Of a stretch of DNA of 8,129 bases, positions 6,062-8,129 are shown piece after piece (positions within the stretch are counted from its first letter, which is position 1; the number at the start of each line of letters is the position of its first letter). The notes beneath the pieces are model-generated. The model searched no databases, was not told the origin of the DNA, and saw nothing but the letters and a program-made list of their open reading frames with translations. A program made the position numbers and the translations under genes. Origin of the DNA: Xanthobacteraceae bacterium (GTDB lineage Bacteria; Pseudomonadota; Alphaproteobacteria; Rhizobiales; Xanthobacteraceae); contig JASHXZ010000211.1 in the NCBI GenBank assembly GCA_030043285.1, positions 1-8,129 on the forward strand, read 5' to 3'.

Positions 6062-6086
6062 CCGCCGGCGCGCCCCGCGCTGGCGG
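6062..6086. terminator. GC-rich hairpin in the convergent gap, probable bidirectional terminator
   Basis: CCGCCGGCGC (6062-6071) and GCGCTGGCGG (6077-6086) pair as a 10-bp stem with one G-T wobble and a 5-base loop. It sits in the 59-base gap between two convergent genes, where a shared terminator is expected. It lacks T-runs on both sides, and the wobble becomes an A-C mismatch in the minus-strand transcript, so it should work better for the + strand gene. Confidence 0.55.
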
Positions 6087-6095
6087 AGCGCTTGT

Positions 6096-6524
6096 TCAGC
6101 GCGCCATCGCCTCGGCCAGTTCGTCGGCGAACCGCCGGCTCACGACGCGGCTCCCGCGTTCGCTCGGAGGCGAGGCCCACGCCACGACCCGATCGGAATC
6201 GGCGAGCCCGTGATTCTCGATGACCTCGCATGCCAAGGTCGCGGCCTCGGCTGCGTTGCTCGCGAACGATGCCACCACGACGCCGCTTTTGAACAGGCCG
6301 TCGATCGGGACTTCGTTGAGCGGCGCAAAGCCGTTGCCGCTCAGGTCCGTCATCAGCGCCAGCGGCAGCGCGCTCACGAACGGCCGCATGTTGCGCCGCA
6401 CCCGCGGCGGCCGCCAAAACAGGTCGACGCGCACATGCCCCTGGTCGGTGCAAACTCGGCACACGACGCCGTGACGGGCGACCGCGCGTTTGAGCGTGAC
6501 GATTTGATACTCGACGTCCGCCAT
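6096..6524 (-). CDS. Small hypothetical protein
   Basis: This 142-residue protein has no signal peptide and no membrane segment, so it is probably cytoplasmic. G/C-rich third codon positions throughout support it as a real gene rather than a shadow. Visible points are a CxxC pair (Cys22, Cys25 in VVCRVCTD), an aromatic/basic stretch DLFWRPPRVRRNMRPFV (34-50), and an Ala-rich, probably helical second half (91-142). A single CxxC with no partner pair is weak evidence for metal binding. The ATG at 6524 gives the longest sensible protein; only a weak GAG lies before it. It converges on the 537-aa gene and lies downstream of the LysR gene on the same strand, 183 bases away, with its own candidate promoter. 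I do not recognise the family. Confidence 0.6.
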   Translation of the reverse strand: MADVEYQIVTLKRAVARHGVVCRVCTDQGHVRVDLFWRPPRVRRNMRPFVSALPLALMTDLSGNGFAPLNEVPIDGLFKSGVVVASFASNAAEAATLACEVIENHGLADSDRVVAWASPPSERGSRVVSRRFADELAEAMAR

Positions 6525-6557
6525 ACTCGAGATCGATGCTCTTTATGTTTGTAAAAT

Positions 6558-6582
6558 CTACGACTATAATCTAGGATCGTAG
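6558..6582. promoter_or_regulatory. 25-bp interrupted inverted repeat in an AT-rich gap, with promoter-like elements
   Basis: CTACGA (6558-6563) and TCGTAG (6577-6582) are perfect arms, with an inner CTA (6564-6566)/TAG (6572-6574) pair. The centre holds a perfect TATAAT (6565-6570) on the + strand, with only a poor -35 (TTTATG, 6542-6547). It lies 34 bases upstream of the small gene ending at 6096. A separate minus-strand promoter for that gene, TTGTCA (6625-6620) with an AT-rich -10 near 6602-6596, would place this repeat in the leader or just after the transcription start. Operator function is a guess. Confidence 0.3.
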
Positions 6583-6707
6583 GCGCTTCCCGTCATTAAA
6601 TGCCCACCAGAAGTTCGTTTGACAAGGTCTAACGAGTGAGCGACAGCTAAAACTCAACCTGTTCGGCTATGGCGTGGCGCGCGCCGCTGCAAAGCGTCGC
6701 GGAATGT

Positions 6708-7577
6708 TCACGCAGCCGTCCGCGCTGCTGCGGCCTTGCAGAACTCCGCCAGCAGATCGGCGAGGCGTCGCGTCGCCGGACCAGCGTCGGGACGCACCAC
6801 CAGCGCCATCTCGGTGCTGCTGAGTTTTGCAAATCCCTCCTTCGTCCCCAATACGCGATGGTCGGCGAGGACGGCGACGTCCGACAGGATGCTGACGCCG
6901 AGGCCGACCGAAACGGCGGCCTGAATGCCTGACAGATTGGGACTCGTATAGGCGACACGCCAGGTGCGTCCGGCGGTCTCGAGCAGATGAATGGCGCGCC
7001 TGCGGTACAGGCAGCCCTGTTCGAAGACGGCGAGCGGCAGGGGATCGCGGCGGTGGTCGACCGGAAACCGTTTGCTGGTCACCCAGTGGAGCCGTTCCGG
7101 CCACGTCGCAACGGCGCTCTCACTCGCGTCGCCGGCATCGCGCTTGATCAGCGCAATATCGAACTCGCCGCGCGCCAGATCGCGGCGCAGCCGGACGTTC
7201 TGATCGCAGCGCACGTCGAGCCGCAGGTCGGCACGCGAGCGGACGAACCTCGACAGCATGTGAGCCAGCCGATAGGCGGCGAAGTCTTCCGGGACGCCGA
7301 GACGCACGATGCCGTCAGGCGCAGCGCCGGCAACGACGTCGCGCGCTTCCTCAATCAGCGCCAGGATGCGCCGCGCGTAAGCGAGCAGGCGCTCGCCATC
7401 TTCCGTCGGCGCAACCCGCTTGCCTTTCCGCAACAAGAGCGGCCGGCCGATGCTGCCCTCGAGCCGCTTGATCTGCTGGCTCACCGTCGATTGGGTGCGG
7501 TGGACGCGCTCGCCGGCGCGGGTGAAGCCGCCGGCATCAACCACCGAGACGAAGCTGCGCAGCAGTTCGAGGTCCAT
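6708..7577 (-). CDS. LysR-family transcriptional regulator
   Basis: This 289-residue DNA-binding regulator has normal length for the family. The winged helix-turn-helix is at residues 1-60: LRSFVSVVDAGGFTRAGERVHRTQSTVSQQIKRLE with the following PLLLRKGKRVAPTEDGERLL wing is the classic LysR signature. A linker helix follows (about 62-85), then a periplasmic-binding-protein-like effector domain (about 88-285) starting VRLGVPEDFAAYRLAHML and including AAVSVGLGVSILSDVAV. The effector is not readable from sequence. It is divergent from an EamA-type exporter across 166 bases, the usual layout in which the LysR protein controls its neighbour and itself. A T-N11-A box (7659-7675) overlaps its own predicted -10. 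Start: the ATG at 7577 matches the usual family N-terminus (MDLELLRSF). AGG about 10 bases before it is a weak ribosome site. Confidence 0.93.
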   Translation of the reverse strand: MDLELLRSFVSVVDAGGFTRAGERVHRTQSTVSQQIKRLEGSIGRPLLLRKGKRVAPTEDGERLLAYARRILALIEEARDVVAGAAPDGIVRLGVPEDFAAYRLAHMLSRFVRSRADLRLDVRCDQNVRLRRDLARGEFDIALIKRDAGDASESAVATWPERLHWVTSKRFPVDHRRDPLPLAVFEQGCLYRRRAIHLLETAGRTWRVAYTSPNLSGIQAAVSVGLGVSILSDVAVLADHRVLGTKEGFAKLSSTEMALVVRPDAGPATRRLADLLAEFCKAAAARTAA

Positions 7578-7658
7578 CGTCGGGAAACCTCTGCGGCGAC
7601 CCGTTCGGAACGCATCCGCAACAGGGTCGTGTAAGTAGAGCTATTCGACTTTCAACTG

Positions 7659-7675
7659 AATGCTATCATATCATT
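7659..7675. promoter_or_regulatory. LysR-type operator box in the divergent promoter region
   Basis: AATGCTATCATATCATT is a near-perfect 17-bp palindrome (7 of 8 arm positions match). It contains T(7661)-N11-A(7673), the standard LysR binding signature, inside the only AT-rich patch between the regulator and the exporter. It overlaps the predicted -10 of the lysR-type gene and lies in the probable promoter of the exporter, which fits autorepression plus control of the neighbour. Confidence 0.6.
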
Positions 7676-7692
7676 TAATTTCCAAATACCAA
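7665..7692 (-). promoter_or_regulatory. Candidate promoter of the LysR-family gene
   Basis: On the minus strand TTGGTA (7692-7687) and TATGAT (7670-7665) are spaced by 16 bases, a reasonable sigma70-type pair. The -10 lies inside the T-N11-A palindrome, so a bound regulator would block it. For the opposite gene, TTTCAA (7650-7655) and TTTAAT (7674-7679), 18 apart, are a weaker + strand pair. Confidence 0.45.
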
Positions 7693-7743
7693 GAAAGGCG
7701 CATAGGCGGGTCTTGGGACACGGAGCACCCCGGAGCCCATTCC

Positions 7744-8129
7744 ATGCGCCTTGTGCCGCCGATTTCCATCGCCCGCGGGGTCAACACCGAACCGCTGCTG
7801 ATCGCCACGTTCTGCGTGCTGTGGAGCCTCGCCTTCGGGATGTCGAAGCTCGCGCTGGCGGACTGTCCGCCGCTGCTGCTGGTCACGATCCGGCTCCTGG
7901 TGGCCGGCGTGATCACGCTCGGCATCGCCGCGATGCTGGGCGCGAAACGGCGCCTCGGCTGGCGTGACGGACTGGTTCTGGCTGCGCTCGGCGTCGTCAA
8001 CAGCGCGTGTTATTTGGGCTTCAGCCACCTCGGCATGCGCCTTGTGCCGTCAGGGCTGATGGCGCTGATCGTCAGTACAAACCCGGTGCTCACCGCGCTT
8101 CTTGCCGCCTGGTTCCTCGGCGAGCGCAT
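7744..8129 (+). CDS. EamA/DMT-family membrane transporter, N-terminal part (3' end outside window)
   Basis: The frame is open from the ATG at 7744 to the window edge (128 codons plus two bases), so about 40-45% of a usual 280-300-residue transporter is visible. Four transmembrane helices can be seen at about residues 17-36, 43-66, 76-96 and 104-125, which corresponds to most of the first EamA repeat. Family marks include the LWSLAFGMSKLAL first helix, the VTIRLLVAGVI second helix and NPVLTALLAAWFLGER at the end. Proteins of this drug/metabolite transporter superfamily usually export small metabolites or amino acids from the inner membrane; the substrate here is unknown. GGAG (7732-7735) lies 8 bases before the ATG. 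The gene is divergent from the LysR-family regulator and probably under its control. Confidence 0.88.
   Translation, partial: MRLVPPISIARGVNTEPLLIATFCVLWSLAFGMSKLALADCPPLLLVTIRLLVAGVITLGIAAMLGAKRRLGWRDGLVLAALGVVNSACYLGFSHLGMRLVPSGLMALIVSTNPVLTALLAAWFLGER

Noticed and set aside
4990..6462. Long minus-strand open frame (490 codons) antisense to the 537-aa gene and running over the small orphan gene
   Set aside because: Low-complexity Arg/Gly/Ala-rich product with no signal or domain; it conflicts with two better-supported genes.
6676..6685. GGCGCGCGCC palindrome after the LysR-family gene as a terminator
   Set aside because: It is a self-complementary GC run with no loop and no T-run; it is more likely chance in GC-rich DNA.

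Overview
The window looks like chromosome from an alphaproteobacterium of the Bradyrhizobium/Rhodopseudomonas type. Codons are GC-rich with strong G/C third positions, intergenic gaps are AT-rich, and it carries a divergent LysR-regulator/EamA-transporter pair and several exported proteins. This placement is inferred from composition and gene style; there is no rRNA or other taxonomic marker. I see no tRNA, rRNA, CRISPR array, insertion sequence or phage gene.

Layout: (1) 1-452, the 3' end of an unrecognised + strand gene with a coiled-coil segment, on DNA of clearly lower GC than the rest. (2) 603-2267 (-), a Tat-exported berberine-bridge-type flavin oxidase with both covalent-FAD residues. 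(3) 2544-3248 and 3527-4237 (+), two tandem paralogous secreted proteins (234 and 236 aa, about 80% identical by eye). The duplicated unit includes upstream control DNA and a downstream flank (about 2389-3286 and 3376-4290). (4) 4423-6036 (+), a 537-aa Sec-exported protein with eight cysteines, family not recognised. (5) 6096-6524 (-), a small cytoplasmic orphan converging on it over a GC-rich hairpin. (6) 6708-7577 (-), a LysR-family regulator, divergent from (7) 7744-8129 (+), the start of an EamA/DMT-type membrane exporter cut by the window edge. A good LysR box lies between them.

The most interesting part is 603-6036, where four consecutive genes all encode exported proteins. The flavin oxidase is divergent from the duplicated pair, and the cysteine-rich protein lies downstream on the same strand. 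Each + strand gene is separated from the next by strong hairpins, so they may be separate transcripts. A joint role outside the cytoplasm, with the oxidase acting on a sugar, phenol or alkaloid-like substrate, is plausible but is inference from neighbourhood only. The LysR/EamA pair is a common regulator-exporter arrangement and is probably an independent unit.
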